64,000 nucleotides of DNA, from positions 868,001-932,000 of the forward strand of contig JARWMV010000240.1 in assembly GCA_030998015.1 (NCBI GenBank), written 5' to 3'. The position numbers and the translations under genes are program-made. Positions 22,263-34,245 of this stretch are shown piece after piece. This DNA is from Ceratorhiza oryzae-sativae. Its lineage: Eukaryota; Basidiomycota; Agaricomycetes; Cantharellales; Ceratobasidiaceae. The notes beneath the pieces were generated by a model, which made no database searches, was not told the DNA's origin, and was given only the letters and a program-made list of their open reading frames with translations. Numbering within the stretch: position 1 is the first letter of the stretch; every line of letters starts with the position of its first letter.

Positions 22263-25200
22263 AAAACTAGTTCCTTTTGGTGTTATCACAACCGCGGCAC
22301 TCAATGTCGCCTTGACGGATATAATAATCAACCGCGAGTGCTGAACACTCGATAGAACTTTCTATGAAGTTCGATTGAATGGAATGTCGTGAATTAGATC
22401 AGTCGCACGGACTAGAGGCATCTTTTTTTTCTTCTTGAATCTTGTTTATATGTCTATGAAGCCCGACGCTTGTGCAGACATACAAAGGTGTAGAGGGAAA
22501 AAGAAAGGACCCTCGGGATCCACCGCGTCTCGCGCTAACCACCCTAGAAGGCCCACCGGTCTCTTACTGCCCTCCATACGAGCCTATGCCCCCTGATGTC
22601 CGAGTTCTTGACCCAATTTAAGCTCGCAAGCCAGTTCCTTCCATACGACGTGCATCCTAATCTCAGTCTTCTATATTCGATATACGGACGTTCGGCGTCC
22701 TTTCGGGTGATTTTTTATGTTTATTATAGAAAAATCGCGTTCTCTATTGCTTGTGCTGTATGTCTCGAGTCTAGAGAGACCATGGAATGGCCTAGTAAAG
22801 AATACCCAGAACGTCGCTTACATGAAAGCGACAGGCGCTTAGTATTGTTTGGGCAAAGTTCCTGTATTTACAAACAAACGTAGTTAGTCATAAACTGTAG
22901 TCCTAGCGGCGCACCTAGCCAACAACAGTAAACACACGGGTGAACCGTCGCGAACGACGAATAGACCAGCCTGAACAACCATGTATTGACGGTAGCTAAG
23001 AGCACAGAGATTGAGGAATACATAGTTAGGTTTTTATACTAAAAGACAGTGGAAAGACGTCTATGACACTCTTGCGCCACACCAAGAGACATGATCGCCT
23101 CTTCTTGCACCGCATCCTAGTTCTCGCGCCTCTCAGGAGGCTTGGTAGCCAACCTCTCCGAAACTGATACTCAGATTGCTGCCGCACGTTGCATCTTCGC
23201 CTGTTAACGGTCCGAGCTAGATCCGAGCGTGGCACATCCTTGCTCGAGTGGTTGTGCTTTTGGTCAATGCCCAATCCAGTTCGCTGGCCATGGATATTCG
23301 CCACATTAATTACAGCAGCGACGTGGAGAAAGCCAATCTTGGAACACGGTGTCGTTTGGATTGCATACAGTGTCCCAGGTCCGTCAACCCTGTTGCGGAC
23401 GCGTGTTCCTGCAATGTGCTACATATACGCCGCTGCGCCGTACAAATATGACCACGCGCACACCGACGCCAGAGGGCTGCTATGTCCAGCTCGGGGCAAC
23501 GGCTTCGGATGCGGACCCAGTATTTTGCGTCCAGACTTCGGTCCAACGCAACCACCACCAGTCGGACTTGATAGATTTTCTGCATCTGGAATGTGGCCAC
23601 ACGCGCGCTTGTCACGAACCTCACACGACGACGTTCGCAATCCGTTAGGAAACTGGGCCCTGCTGGACAACATCGAATTGCGAGTCTGGGCAACGCCTCC
23701 AGGGTTCCTTCGTCCCTGATCGGCGAGCGTTCCTGATCGGCAAAGTGCACCGTGCAAATCAGCGGGCTGGAGCCATCGACGCGCGATATCCAAACAAAGA
23801 GCTACTCCTTGCCCGTGTAAGTTGATTTGAACATGCCAGCGCGGTCGTTAGTTCAGGTGAAGGGATGGCAGCACCCTCGGTACCTGATCCGACTCGAGTC
23901 GATCATCAAGGCGCAGCAAACCGTGCCTCGATCAAACACCACCAACCCGTCTCTGTTTCAGTCCGTAGGTACATCCCCGCGTGGTCATTTTACCGACAGC
24001 TGTAGTTAGGCTTCTCTATCCTTTCGATCGACAAAGTGGCTGGCTTTATGTTAACAACCTAGCTTGGCTAGCAGCAGCCGCGGTGGGTTTCGTACGTGGT
24101 TTTTCTGAGAGTTTTTGAGTTTGTCTCAGATTAGTTTACGGGAACAAAGCTTCTGGGTTAAAAATAGGAATTATACAGTTTATTACTAAATCGTATATAT
24201 TACCAGGGTTGCAAACAAGGGGTATAATACACTAGTGTTAAGTCAACTGCGAATAGGGAGGAGAGTGATTCACTCCATTTCACCTCATCAGCACCACAAA
24301 TTCACTCTTTCCCTTTCTCCTTCGTTTTTGAGGCCTAAATGCTTGCATATTGTTCGCATCGCTCCGGGGTGGGTGAGTTGGCTAGTAATTACGGTAGTAT
24401 ATCCGCACAAGGGGCGACTGAAAGCTTGTGATATGGGACACATCTAGCTGCCCCATGAGCCGTTCCATGTTGTACTCAGCCGCCATATCGGGCCCCGGCT
24501 TGCTAGACTCATGGTCGAGCCGGCTGTCCGAATGACCGGCCACCCCCCATCAGGCTGTGGCCACTAGTTGCCGACTTGCTGGTGATTTGGTAAAATAGCG
24601 GTAGGGGTAGCGATACGCGTGATCTACCATCTGGATGGTTCGTTTAAACACATACTGTCGTGGATTCAATTCAAACCCCACCTGTGCTCGATATATCTGT
24701 ACCATATGTCGCAGAGCTGTTGCTCGAGCAAACATTGGCCACGTGCTCTTGGTTGTGGAGAGTAGGGTCTATCTTTAATGCCTTTACCTAACAAGCGACA
24801 GCGGAGGTGGCCATGCGTATCCATCCTGGTCCAGAGACCGTATGGCCACATCCCGACGAAGCTACACGGGACAAAAGAATGGGCGGTTGATATAATCGCC
24901 TAGTTCGAGACATGCTACCTACAACCCCCATGTCACCGGGCATAGGTAAAGCACAGGACTTTGGGATGTTGTACTGACGCCACAGTTTTGCTAATACGTG
25001 AGGAAAAATACCCGGGGTCAATTCGCCCCGGTGAGATGAACCCGGTCGGTTTAACGCTGTAATCGCCGGGACTGTGATGCAGCCAATTTACCTCGGCTTG
25101 CCCGATTCGCCACGGGCACGCTGTGTAAATAAGCGCGCATATCCGGCGGGAAAGCGAACCGGGCAGGTGGGCAAAATAGCAGCAATTTGCCCAAATTCGC

Positions 25201-25938
25201 CTAGGGAATATTTTGGGCGTATGCTGAGATTGAATGGGGGCTTATAATCGATCTCTTTTTGGAGTGTTCCGCCAATCTCATACTAATGATGGAATATCTC
25301 ATAGCACCCAGTTAGGTCATTTCTTTTGGTTGATTCGGCTTGGAGCTTTCAGTGCACCAGAATATTTACAATGACCCCAGGTACCTCTTTAAGACTCCGT
25401 ATAATTAGAAATTAATCGCATACACATAATGAATTATCATGAGCACACGCGCGGATAGAAAGTATTTTCCACCCGGCTTCTGCCTGGAGGACCTCTCTTT
25501 GCCCGGCTTCAACTCTGGAGTTGTCCGACGTGTCGGGATAGGTATGCTTGAATGATAAACAGAGAAGCGCCCGTCTTCGCATCAGCCACAGCCCTCATGC
25601 CGGTCATCGTCCAGCTCCTGAGAGCTAAATCGGTCTCCATTGAATGGTGCTGCACATGCACGTGACGTCACCCGATCAGGCGGTGTATAAGACGTTGACC
25701 ACCGCCTCGCTGTTGCCATACTCTGTCGCTGTTCTTCGACCTCAACCCGAGCCCTGCGAGCGAAAGACCATCCATTTCTTGGCTCTCCTTCGCATCTGAC
25801 ATAGTCTAACGGCATTTGACGTCACCCTCACCCTCGAGTTCAAACACCCGCTTTCACCCCCGACTGTAACAAAGTTCTTCTCAACCACATCCATCGCGGG
25901 ACGTCAACCCGTGTTATAACTATTTGCGGACATCCCAC
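22263..25938. other. 3.7-kb gene-poor region
   Basis: The longest frame (23189-23719, plus, 176 codons) has no recognisable domain and competing frames on the other strand. Around 25000-25200 is a GC-rich patch with small palindromes (for example ccggggt...acccgg and gggcaaa...tttgccc). Nothing here could be assigned. Confidence 0.5.
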
Positions 25939-28532
25939 ATGGCTTGGAACCAGCAGGGATACCTCCAACAGCAAGGCTATGAGCCAAACAACAACCAGTG
26001 GAATGCGGGGCCAAACCAGTGGCAGGGTGCTGGAGGGCCATATCCGCCCCCATCCCAGCCCTACGCCGCACAGGTTAATCCTCCGGTCGTCGGATTCAGC
26101 GATTACAAGGCTAAGACGGACGAATACGGAGAGAGGTTTAAACCAAAGAGCAAGCTGAACGACATACCGTTCCTGGTTCTGTTTATCGCTCAGGTCAGGC
26201 GCTAGTGTTTTTTTTTGCTTGATTCCGCCTAGGATTTCGAGTTAGTCAACACAACGCTGATCCAATTGAAATAGTTTCTCGGCTTCGCTGCGGTATCTGG
26301 AATCGCGTTGAACAGCTGGGTTTCGAATGGTGCCCTATCGAGCGGAGGCGTGGGGGGAACCAATCGTAGTGGTACAAACGTAACTCTAAACTCGTGCGTA
26401 TCACAATTTATAAACCCGAATCTCAGCAAAGCCTTGATGTCCTTTATCTTACCTCACCCTAAACGAACGATATCGCGCTTATCAATCTAATACCCGCCAG
26501 CCACACGGTCTACCTTCTTTTGCTTGTGACGGCATGTGCTCTGGTGCTCTCGACCATCTATTTGATGATGGTGCGAGCTTTTACGAGTATAATCCTGCAA
26601 ATTACGCTGGTGTTGAGTGTAGCTGCCAATATTGGTTAGTCTAAAACTTGCCCTAGCATACTCGATTGATCAGCAAGCCCTATTACAGCTATCGCCGTTT
26701 ACTATTGGGTCACTAAATATTACTCGGGAGCCATCATATTCACGATTATTGCTGTATTTGGCATCCTCGCTTACTTTGGTATGCGAAGCCGCATACCTTT
26801 GGCAAGCCTCATGCTTCAGGTGAGCCCAGATTCGTTCGGCTCCAGGATTGCTCTGCGTACGGTATGCTTGCCACCCCAGATCTTGTATTCAATTGGAGGC
26901 TGGCAGAAACCTAGCCTGTTTTAAGACCTATGTTAACCTTGTGTTCTAACTGTGGTTTCTCGCGATGCAGGTGGTAATGGACGTATCAAAGCACCACAAA
27001 AGTGTGTATGTGGTAGCGTTCTCGGGCTTGATTGTGCAGGCTATGCTCAGCGTGTAAGTAGAATCCTTGCTGTTATCGAAGTTCTTTTGACGATCTGCTG
27101 AATGTAGTTGGTTCGTATTTACGGCTATTGCGACATACGCGAAGTGGACGCCGGATAGCAGCAGTAAGTGAAATTCAATTGGACTTCTCCCATGGCCTGG
27201 ATGTGATCGCACAAGTGCCTATTTCAATTTTGTGGTCTTCCACCTTTCGCGTTCCACGCCCAATGCTAATATGCTGATCTAGCATGCGGAAACGGAACCT
27301 CCTGTTCCTCTAGCACTGTCGCTGGACTGATCTTCTTCGAGCTGTTTTCCTATCTCTGGACGTCTCAAGTCGTTGGCAACGTCTGCCTTGCTACCATGGC
27401 AGGAGGGCCATACGGTGGCTGGTACTATTTTGGTCCAAGCAACATGGGAATGATGGTAAAAATCCACCGATCGAGTTGAGACCTATTTTGTTAAACGCCC
27501 CAACTTTATAGCCTAAAAACCCCACGCTTTCTGCATTTGCACGAGCTTCGACGCTGTCGCTTGGGTCGATTGCATTTGGCTCGCTTATTGTTACGTTACT
27601 AGAACTCTTGCGGATTATTCTTAATGCCATCAGGGCAAATGCTGCCGAGAGTGGTAGTCGTGAGTGCTAAATCGTTCAATTCATTCGCCGGGCTAATGTT
27701 GTGGTTTGTTTAGCTGTTGAAGCCGCTCTTGCCTGCTGTGCCGCATGTTTCGTGGGCTGCATCGAATCACTTGTGGAATACTTCAATCGTTATGCATACA
27801 TTGAAATAGGTAGGAATATGGATATATTGATGGCCGTACCGTTAACGTAGCGGGATGCAGCATTATATGGCAAACCCTACATACCCGCCGCAAAGGACAC
27901 ATGGCGATTGTTTAAGGATCGCGGGATTGATGCACTTATCAACGACTCACTCACAGGCATGGGTACGTGATCCTTTCAGCGCATGGCTTTCACGAACGCT
28001 CATGGTAGTTTAGCCATGACGTGGGGCGCTTATCTCGTTGGCCTCCTATGCAGCTTGTTTGCTTACCTCTACCTGCGCTTGACAAATCCGGCATATAATA
28101 CGGACGGGCAATATACCGCACCCGTGTTGCTATTTGCGTTTGTAATTGGTCTCCAGTGCAGTACGTAATGACCTCTCCATTCCCACCTGTAACCAAGGCT
28201 AACTTCGCACTCTAGCGCTTACGTTGGCCTCGGCAATTGAGGCGGGTGTATCGACAATGTAAGTCGCGACTCTTGATGATCGACTGTGATGGGGATTATC
28301 CTAAACATATATCCTTTTAGCTTTGTCGGTTTGGGTGAGGATCCTCAGGTCCTGGCAGAGCGTTCGCCAGGGCTGTTTGAGGTCAGTGGACATTGTTTCG
28401 TTTGCTTGACCCATATCTGACCATTCGCTTTTGTCATTCATATCACCACTCGGGTAAAACATTATTGTATCCCGTTGCTAGATGATCCGCGAGCATTATC
28501 CGGACGTTGTCCGCCCCGTCGCCCAGGTTTGA
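25939..28532 (+). CDS. PNS1: PNS1-type choline transporter-like membrane protein
   Basis: The CTL/SLC44 family is a set of multi-spanning transporters at the plasma membrane; the fungal member is PNS1, of unclear physiological substrate. About thirteen exons: the first 25939-26193 encodes a Gln/Pro-rich cytoplasmic N-terminus ending FLVLFIAQ, the second starts at 26275, the last is 28482-28532. Signatures in order: FLGFAAVSGIALNSW; LMLQVVMDVSKHHKSVYVVA; FFELFSYLWTSQVVGNV; AGGPYGGWYYFG; LGSIAFGSLIVTLLELLR; CCAACFVGCIESLVEYFNRY; AYIEIALYGKPYIPAAKDTW; SAIEAGVSTIFVGLGEDP. The C-terminus MIREHYPDVVRPV is the family's standard ending. About ten membrane segments. Start is the first ATG before the Gln-rich tail. 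Confidence 0.93.
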
Positions 28533-28996
28533 GGGCTGAAGGTTGTGGTCCAGAACGAGATTCGAGGGAGGCGTTAGTTGCATTCGGTTTCCGGGTTTTG
28601 TCTCTCTCTTGGCTATTCTGAGTTTCGGCTCCTTTTTGTCGCCAACCACTTGTTTTCACGGGCTGCTCCTATTTAGTTTTTTTTCTTAGGTCTTGACAAT
28701 ACAGTAAGATTGTGCAGCTACTACCACGGATCAATATAATCCAGCCGTAAATTTTCCCACTGCCTTCCGAGGATACTACCACCAACGAAATGTCTAACCC
28801 TCGACTGGGTAAGAATATTTCTGAAACATTGTTAAGTTGACGGGTTTCAATCTGAAGGGGTGGTCCCAAATCTTCTTAGTCTATCTTCACTTTGAATTCT
28901 TCGGACAATTTTACGGAGTTTTGTCGTGCACTCCGAGTGAGCTCCTGTCGATCACGTCGATCAATCAATCAATCACGTTGTTGAGGCAAAAAATGA

Positions 28997-29089
28997 AGCC
29001 CGACGCGGGGCTCGAACCCGCAGCCTTGAGATCGCCGTGCTTACGAGCATCGTAAAAGTCTCACGCTCTACCGATTGAGCTAGCCAGGC
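28997..29089 (-). tRNA. tRNA-Lys(UUU) with a 20-nt intron
   Basis: Read on the minus strand: acceptor GCCTGGC pairs with GTCGGGC, D arm GCTC/GAGC, anticodon stem TGAGA/TCTCA, T arm GCGGG-TTCGAGC-CCCGC. Mature length is 73 nt. The anticodon loop is C-U-UUU-A-A with the intron after position 37. The intron contains GTAA, able to pair with the TTAC overlapping the anticodon, as expected for eukaryotic pre-tRNA. Confidence 0.93.
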
Positions 29090-30122
29090 TTATGATGCTG
29101 AAGGCTGGTGCTATCCGAGAGCCCAGTATCCAGCATCCGAGATTAAACCCTCAAGTCGGTCGATTGCTCTCTTAATTAATCGCCACCTACTTTCGGCATT
29201 TCTTCAACAACTGTGAAAAACCGCGACTGATTTCCGTAGCGTTTCTTTACAGCCCTGGCTCCATCAGTTGTGAATTCACCGGTTAGTCCACAGGGATGAC
29301 AATGTCAGACTAATATCGAGCCGAGTTATCGGGTATGACTCACCCGAGGGCGAAGTGCCGCCCCAAAACTTTTGTTCTGCTTTTTTTCTTTACCCCGATA
29401 GGACGACCCTCACCGCATGTATGAAGAGAGCCGAGCGGCGAACAAGCTAGTAGCATATCACACCGCGTAGATACACCGTCTGGATTGCACAGTATCAGAC
29501 GTAATACTGATCTGTTCACAGAGCCTCGGTTGGGATACTTCGATCTCTTGGTTCCTCCGACATCATTTGCATTTACCCGATACTGTGGATGGGCGATCTG
29601 TAAAGGAACCAGGCTAAACGCGCGTGCGAGCTTTCGCCTCGGAGATGAATGTAACCGATATACATCTCCGTATTGCCAGAATTAGACCAACGATCAGGTC
29701 CGAACCGCTCCAGGTACTGGTCCTAGCGGTTGATACACCGGGTTCAAACTCAAGCCGCTTCAACGTCGCGCCCGGATGATTCGAAAGGCAAGTAATCTTC
29801 GATATGTCAGGTGCTTAGCCATCGCCCGAAGTTTGTCCCAGTGAACAAATTCAACTTCCTTCTTGAGGCTCTTCGGATTAATAATATGCTATTGAGCATG
29901 AAAACAGGCTGAACCTATATACAATCTGATCTAAACATTCGATCAGACGAGCTAAAGAGGGAGCGAGTCCGAAGTTTAGAAGTGATTACAGCCAACGATC
30001 GCAGGAACGAAATAAATATGACGAAGAAGCGCCGTTCAATAAAAAGTAAAATAAAAAAAGACTAGTTTCAGTTCAGCATTAAATCTAGGTTCGATCCAAA
30101 TCAAGCTAAGCAAGCTTTCCCG
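29090..30122. other. Intergenic, no gene seen
   Basis: AT-rich stretches and short frames only. It lies between the 5' side of the tRNA and the 3' end of the methyltransferase gene. Confidence 0.55.
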
Positions 30123-31441
30123 TCATTCCCTCCGACGTGCCCATACCATATGGTACTTTGTCAACGTCTGAATATTGGGGTCCCGAAGATCGCGCAGAAC
30201 GGCTTGGGTGAGCGCCTCAGCATCGGGCACGGTCACCCCGGACCTCTGTATCAGCATTGGCCGAAGGCTGAGAGTCGCTGCCTTCCAAATCCGGGCGGAC
30301 ATAAGCCCTACATCATGCATAAGGGCGTTGGGATGCCACAAGCCATTGGGAGCCACCCGCATCGCCTTGGCAGACGGCTGAAACTCGTCCAACGCGTCGA
30401 GCCAAGCTGGCATCTGGGTTGCCGCGCGCACAGAGACTTGCTGGCTTTCGAATTCGCGCCGGATAAGTCGCACGAACCGCGTTAGGCCTGGCGCATTGGT
30501 TGCCGGACGGACAAGCTGGGGGTCAGATGCGTCGAATATCTCGAGCTCCTGCTCTCCAAAAAGGAATAGACCTCCTGGCCGCAGAACACGGGAGATCTCT
30601 GGAAGAAAGCCTCGATAGTCTCGGAACTACAAGTATGGAATGTGAGCAAGGAAAGATAGAACGAACGACCGCCCAAGGAAAGATTCGGCAAAGCAGGTGA
30701 AAACAGCGCATGCCCATTTCAGGGCTAGAGTGATCGATGGCGGCGAAGAGGGAAAACAAGCGTGAGATGTCTTACCATCGTCATCGTAAAACGGCAGTGC
30801 ACCATATCAAACGTGGCGTCTGGAGCTCGGATACCATCCAATATGTTGTAAACCTCAAACTCTATGTTCTCATTCGGGGTATGGGGCGCCATCGGAGCCA
30901 GGTCGACGCTCACAAAGTCCACATCACGACGCTCGGAGGCTAGCTCTTTGACCCTGAGCGCATGTATGGTCAAATCCAAACCCGAGGGGGAAGCCTTGAG
31001 TAGAGAAACGTACCATGTTCCAGACCTTGTGGATATGTCCAAGACACGCCGTCGGCGTCCTGGAGTGGGCGTGAGACACTCAGAGATCGGACCCCACTGG
31101 TTTCCCCCAAACAGTAACTTGAGACTTGCGTGCTGGAGGTCGCCCCGTAGAAGCTCTTCGTTATCGACGGGGTATGTCAGCGGGAGGTTGGCGTCCAGAT
31201 AGAAGCGGCGACCATTCAACTCCTGAAAGTAATCTACAATTAGAGTAAGTACATTCGAATCTTGGAATAGCTCTATACGCTCACCTCCGGCTTCATCTGA
31301 GCCAATGGTAGTCATCGAGCCACTAGACGCGTCCGAGTCGTCTGAGTCGTAGCCGGAAGAGCGAGAGGGATCGTCGCTATGCGTGGGGTTAACCAACAGG
31401 ACAACCCCACCAGTGTCCTCATCCCAAAATGGTTCCGCCAT
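30123..31441 (-). CDS. SAM-dependent methyltransferase, LaeA/UMTA-like (352 aa)
   Basis: Class I methyltransferase of the large fungal group related to LaeA; substrate unknown. Four exons: 31441-31285, 31233-31014, 30953-30776, 30626-30123; total 1059 nt. After a Ser/Asp-rich head comes DYFQELNGRRF, common in this family. The SAM-binding motif I is VLDISTRSGTW, split by an intron at the Trp codon, followed by VDFVSVDLAP. Later motifs: FDMVHCRFTMTM and EISRVLRPGGLFLFGE. Motif I lacks the usual G-x-G-x-G glycines, so cofactor binding may be altered. The start at 31441 is preferred because a TATA box lies 41 bp upstream; an in-frame upstream ATG at 31570 lies before that box. Confidence 0.85.
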
Positions 31442-31481
31442 GATAAAGAAGGGAGTGGTGCTGCTGGATGCGTGGGAGCCC

Positions 31482-31487
31482 TTTATA
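31482..31487 (-). promoter_or_regulatory. TATA box of the methyltransferase gene
   Basis: TATAAA on the minus strand, about 41 bp before the chosen start codon. Confidence 0.55.
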
Positions 31488-31569
31488 CGTAGAAGGGCAG
31501 CCTGAATAATAGGGGATGCACGAAATGAGTGGAGTCCGAATCGTCTAGCGGAAGAATGAAGGGCTAGCA

Positions 31570-32773
31570 AATGCTGGAATGCCGAGGGTGATATCGGCGT
31601 TACAGATCAAGGATTTTGCAACGGGGTGGATAGACGCTACAGTGGCGCTAGCTTGATTGGTTAGGGGGATGTTGCTCGTTCAGAGTCATGCCTCGTGGCT
31701 TTAGCGTCCTGCCACGCGAGCGAGGGTAGCTTCCCGCCCCCATGACATCGAACCATGTCTCGGGGACAGATGGCTCTCGTACGAGTGGTGTATGCGTCGT
31801 CTATAGGTGGCACGAGTTCAAACTCGACCGTTCCGCCGGAGGCCGCGAACCAAATCTGGCGGAATGACATTGTGCCGTATCGTCTCTGTCTAATGGGCGA
31901 TTGTAGCCTACTCGGACAAAGGAGAATTATTACAAGAGGATATGAGCGTGATCTTCAAGCTCTAAGCTAGGTGACGAGGCTCACGGAATATTGCTTCTCT
32001 CATTAACAGGCCTAGCGATGATAGCGAGCATTCTCCTAATTGGTTGATATGACAATCCACAGTTGCCGGAGGAGCCAGCCTGGTGCTATCTCCAGGATTG
32101 GACTCGAACTGTAAGTTTACCCATAGTCTGGAATAGACGCGTCCACACTGGTTCGCGAGTAACGCTGTACCCAGTCGCAGAATCATCCCATTGGGGGCCG
32201 GCGGTGGAGCACAAGCTGGCAACAGGGTGATTCATCCGAAAACGCGATGGCATCAGCGCGTGCTCCGAGCAATATTTCTCCCCCTTCCACTCGCAACCCC
32301 TAGGGTGCAGATCGCCAGATTTGGCTGAGCAGACGAGTTAAGCTCGCGTCATAAGATCCCGGGTGTTGCGCCTGGATATGAGAAACTGGAATGAGATAAG
32401 GTAGAATGATCCATTCAGGAACACGGTCGGCACCCGCAGACTGCAGAGCGTCGGTCTAGGTCAAACATAGCCAAGTCGATGACGAAAATGAGCTGGTCGT
32501 TGTTGAGGTCGTGGTGGCCGAGTAGATATGACAACCGGCGCCAAAGCAACATACCACGATTTCTTCCCATGATTGCTGAGTGCGAGCAATGAACCTCTGC
32601 GCCCCACGTGTCTCTCAATGAAAAGCACGTGGATCGGGCGACAAGGCGGGCGTATGGGCGAGGATGGCTAGTCAAACTGGGCAGGACGACCGTGGTGGTC
32701 GTTGTGCGCAACCGATGTTGGGGCCGGACAGCCATATCCTGATTAGCGCCGAGACTCCGAGCCGACCACGATC
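31570..32773. other. Divergent intergenic region
   Basis: It lies between the methyltransferase (minus) and PSMG2 (plus). Minus-strand frames at 31962-32222 and 32415-32735 are open but have no recognisable domain or start context. Confidence 0.45.
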
Positions 32774-33815
32774 ATGCAGGACCCTCGCCCGTTTTTCAGG
32801 CTGTGCGCCAAAGGTCCTATCCAGCCTTCGGTCTTAATCCTGGTTCGTTTCTCTTGCCTATCCCCCGTGCTGCATTCAGAGCGCAATTCCATAGCCAGTT
32901 ATCTCTGCCGGAAACGTCTCTCAGCTGGCCACAGACTTGCTCATCCACACACTTGCACTGCAACGCATTGGAGTTTACGACCCAGCCTATCATGTTCCTG
33001 TAGTCGGGGGTTCCGATGACCCAACTGATATTGGTATCACGCTGCCGATGGAATGTATGTCCCGTCGCCATCGTTGCGTATTTCACATCAGGTCCTTCAT
33101 GCAACTTGCCTAGTGTTCGGCTCCCCGAGCGGTAACATTTATATTTTGCAACAGCGATCCCCTGTGCTCAAGGTTGATTCCTCGACCTGATCGAATGAAA
33201 AACGTTTATGCACTAACGATAGCCTGATGCTCCCAGGACCGCAAGGACGAATTCATCCAGAAACTTATGGACATGATTGCATCTAGCGGGTTTCGAAGTG
33301 TACTCTATTTGGTTGGCTCTGATCTTTCAACTCGGACAGATGCTCAAATGAGGTCAGTACGCTTCGGTCTCCATTCGCCAGGTCTCCATCACGCTCGCCT
33401 CTAGCTCAGTTTACTACCATGTCCTCTCGAAGGATACGACCAAGGGAAATATCTCGGCCACACCTCTCGGTAGCATAGTTGATCTGCCACCATTCGCCGA
33501 CGGCGTGGACGCGCAAGACGCAATAATTCCGGGAGCGGGCCTCGCACGGCGACTTCTATCCGCGCCTGGATCTGAACCGCCTCGCGCCGCGCTAGTCCAA
33601 TTTGTCGCGGAGGGTGACAACATCCCAGATGCTCATGCGATGGCAGCCATGGTCGCCAAAACGCTCAGGATTGAAATTCAAGGTTCGTAGCGGATTTCAT
33701 TTCGGATATTCAGACTAGGCGTAGGTTGCTAAACGTTACCTTAGGCTGGAAGCAGCCCCTAAGCTGGAATTTCGGAATGTACGGGACCCCTCACGATCAA
33801 GAGTTATTTGGATGA
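32774..33815 (+). CDS. PSMG2: Proteasome assembly chaperone 2 (PSMG2/ADD66-type, PAC2 family; 250 aa)
   Basis: PAC2 pairs with PAC1 to assemble the proteasome alpha ring in the cytosol. Six exons: 32774-32842, 32895-33054, 33114-33172, 33237-33352, 33405-33682, 33745-33815; total 753 nt. Family signatures in order: PVISAGNVSQLATDLLIHTL, LQRIGVYDPAYHVPVVGGSD, IYILQQRSPVLK, GFRSVLYLVGSDLSTRTDAQ, PGAGLARRLLS, FVAEGDNIPDAHAMA, and the C-terminal W-K-x-P-x-S-W...LFG. Length and order match the family, and every GT-AG junction keeps frame. Confidence 0.93.
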
Positions 33816-34245
33816 ATGGGATGCTAAATGTACTAAACTGAAAAATGAAAATTTCCATCTGCTGAGGGACTGGTGCGGCATCACTGAGCGGGTCCCTAGG
33901 AGCGCTTTGGTCCGTGTGTACGACTGTGAAAGCGTCGGAAGGCGTGATGTCACGTGGTTAATATTGCCCCAATTGGCGAATGATATGACTGGTGTGGTGC
34001 TCAACACGACACCTTGACTAGGATATGAACGAGCTCGAGGCATGTGGAATGTATCTCGCAAGCGTATCCCCCTTCTCTTTTCCCCACAATGTCCAATACT
34101 CGACACCCCAAGCCCCTTGGACGGCTCTGTGCCGCTCGCTATCCTAGTAATCTTGATTGCGTTCGGCCAGCAGAACAAAATTCCAAGTGGTGCAGGCGAG
34201 TATTTCCGGTCGTACAATGCATCTCAATCTCTATCTCTTACCGTG

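Noticed and set aside
23189..23719. 176-codon plus-strand frame
   Set aside because: No domain recognised, no splice context, and comparable frames on the other strand; treated as chance.
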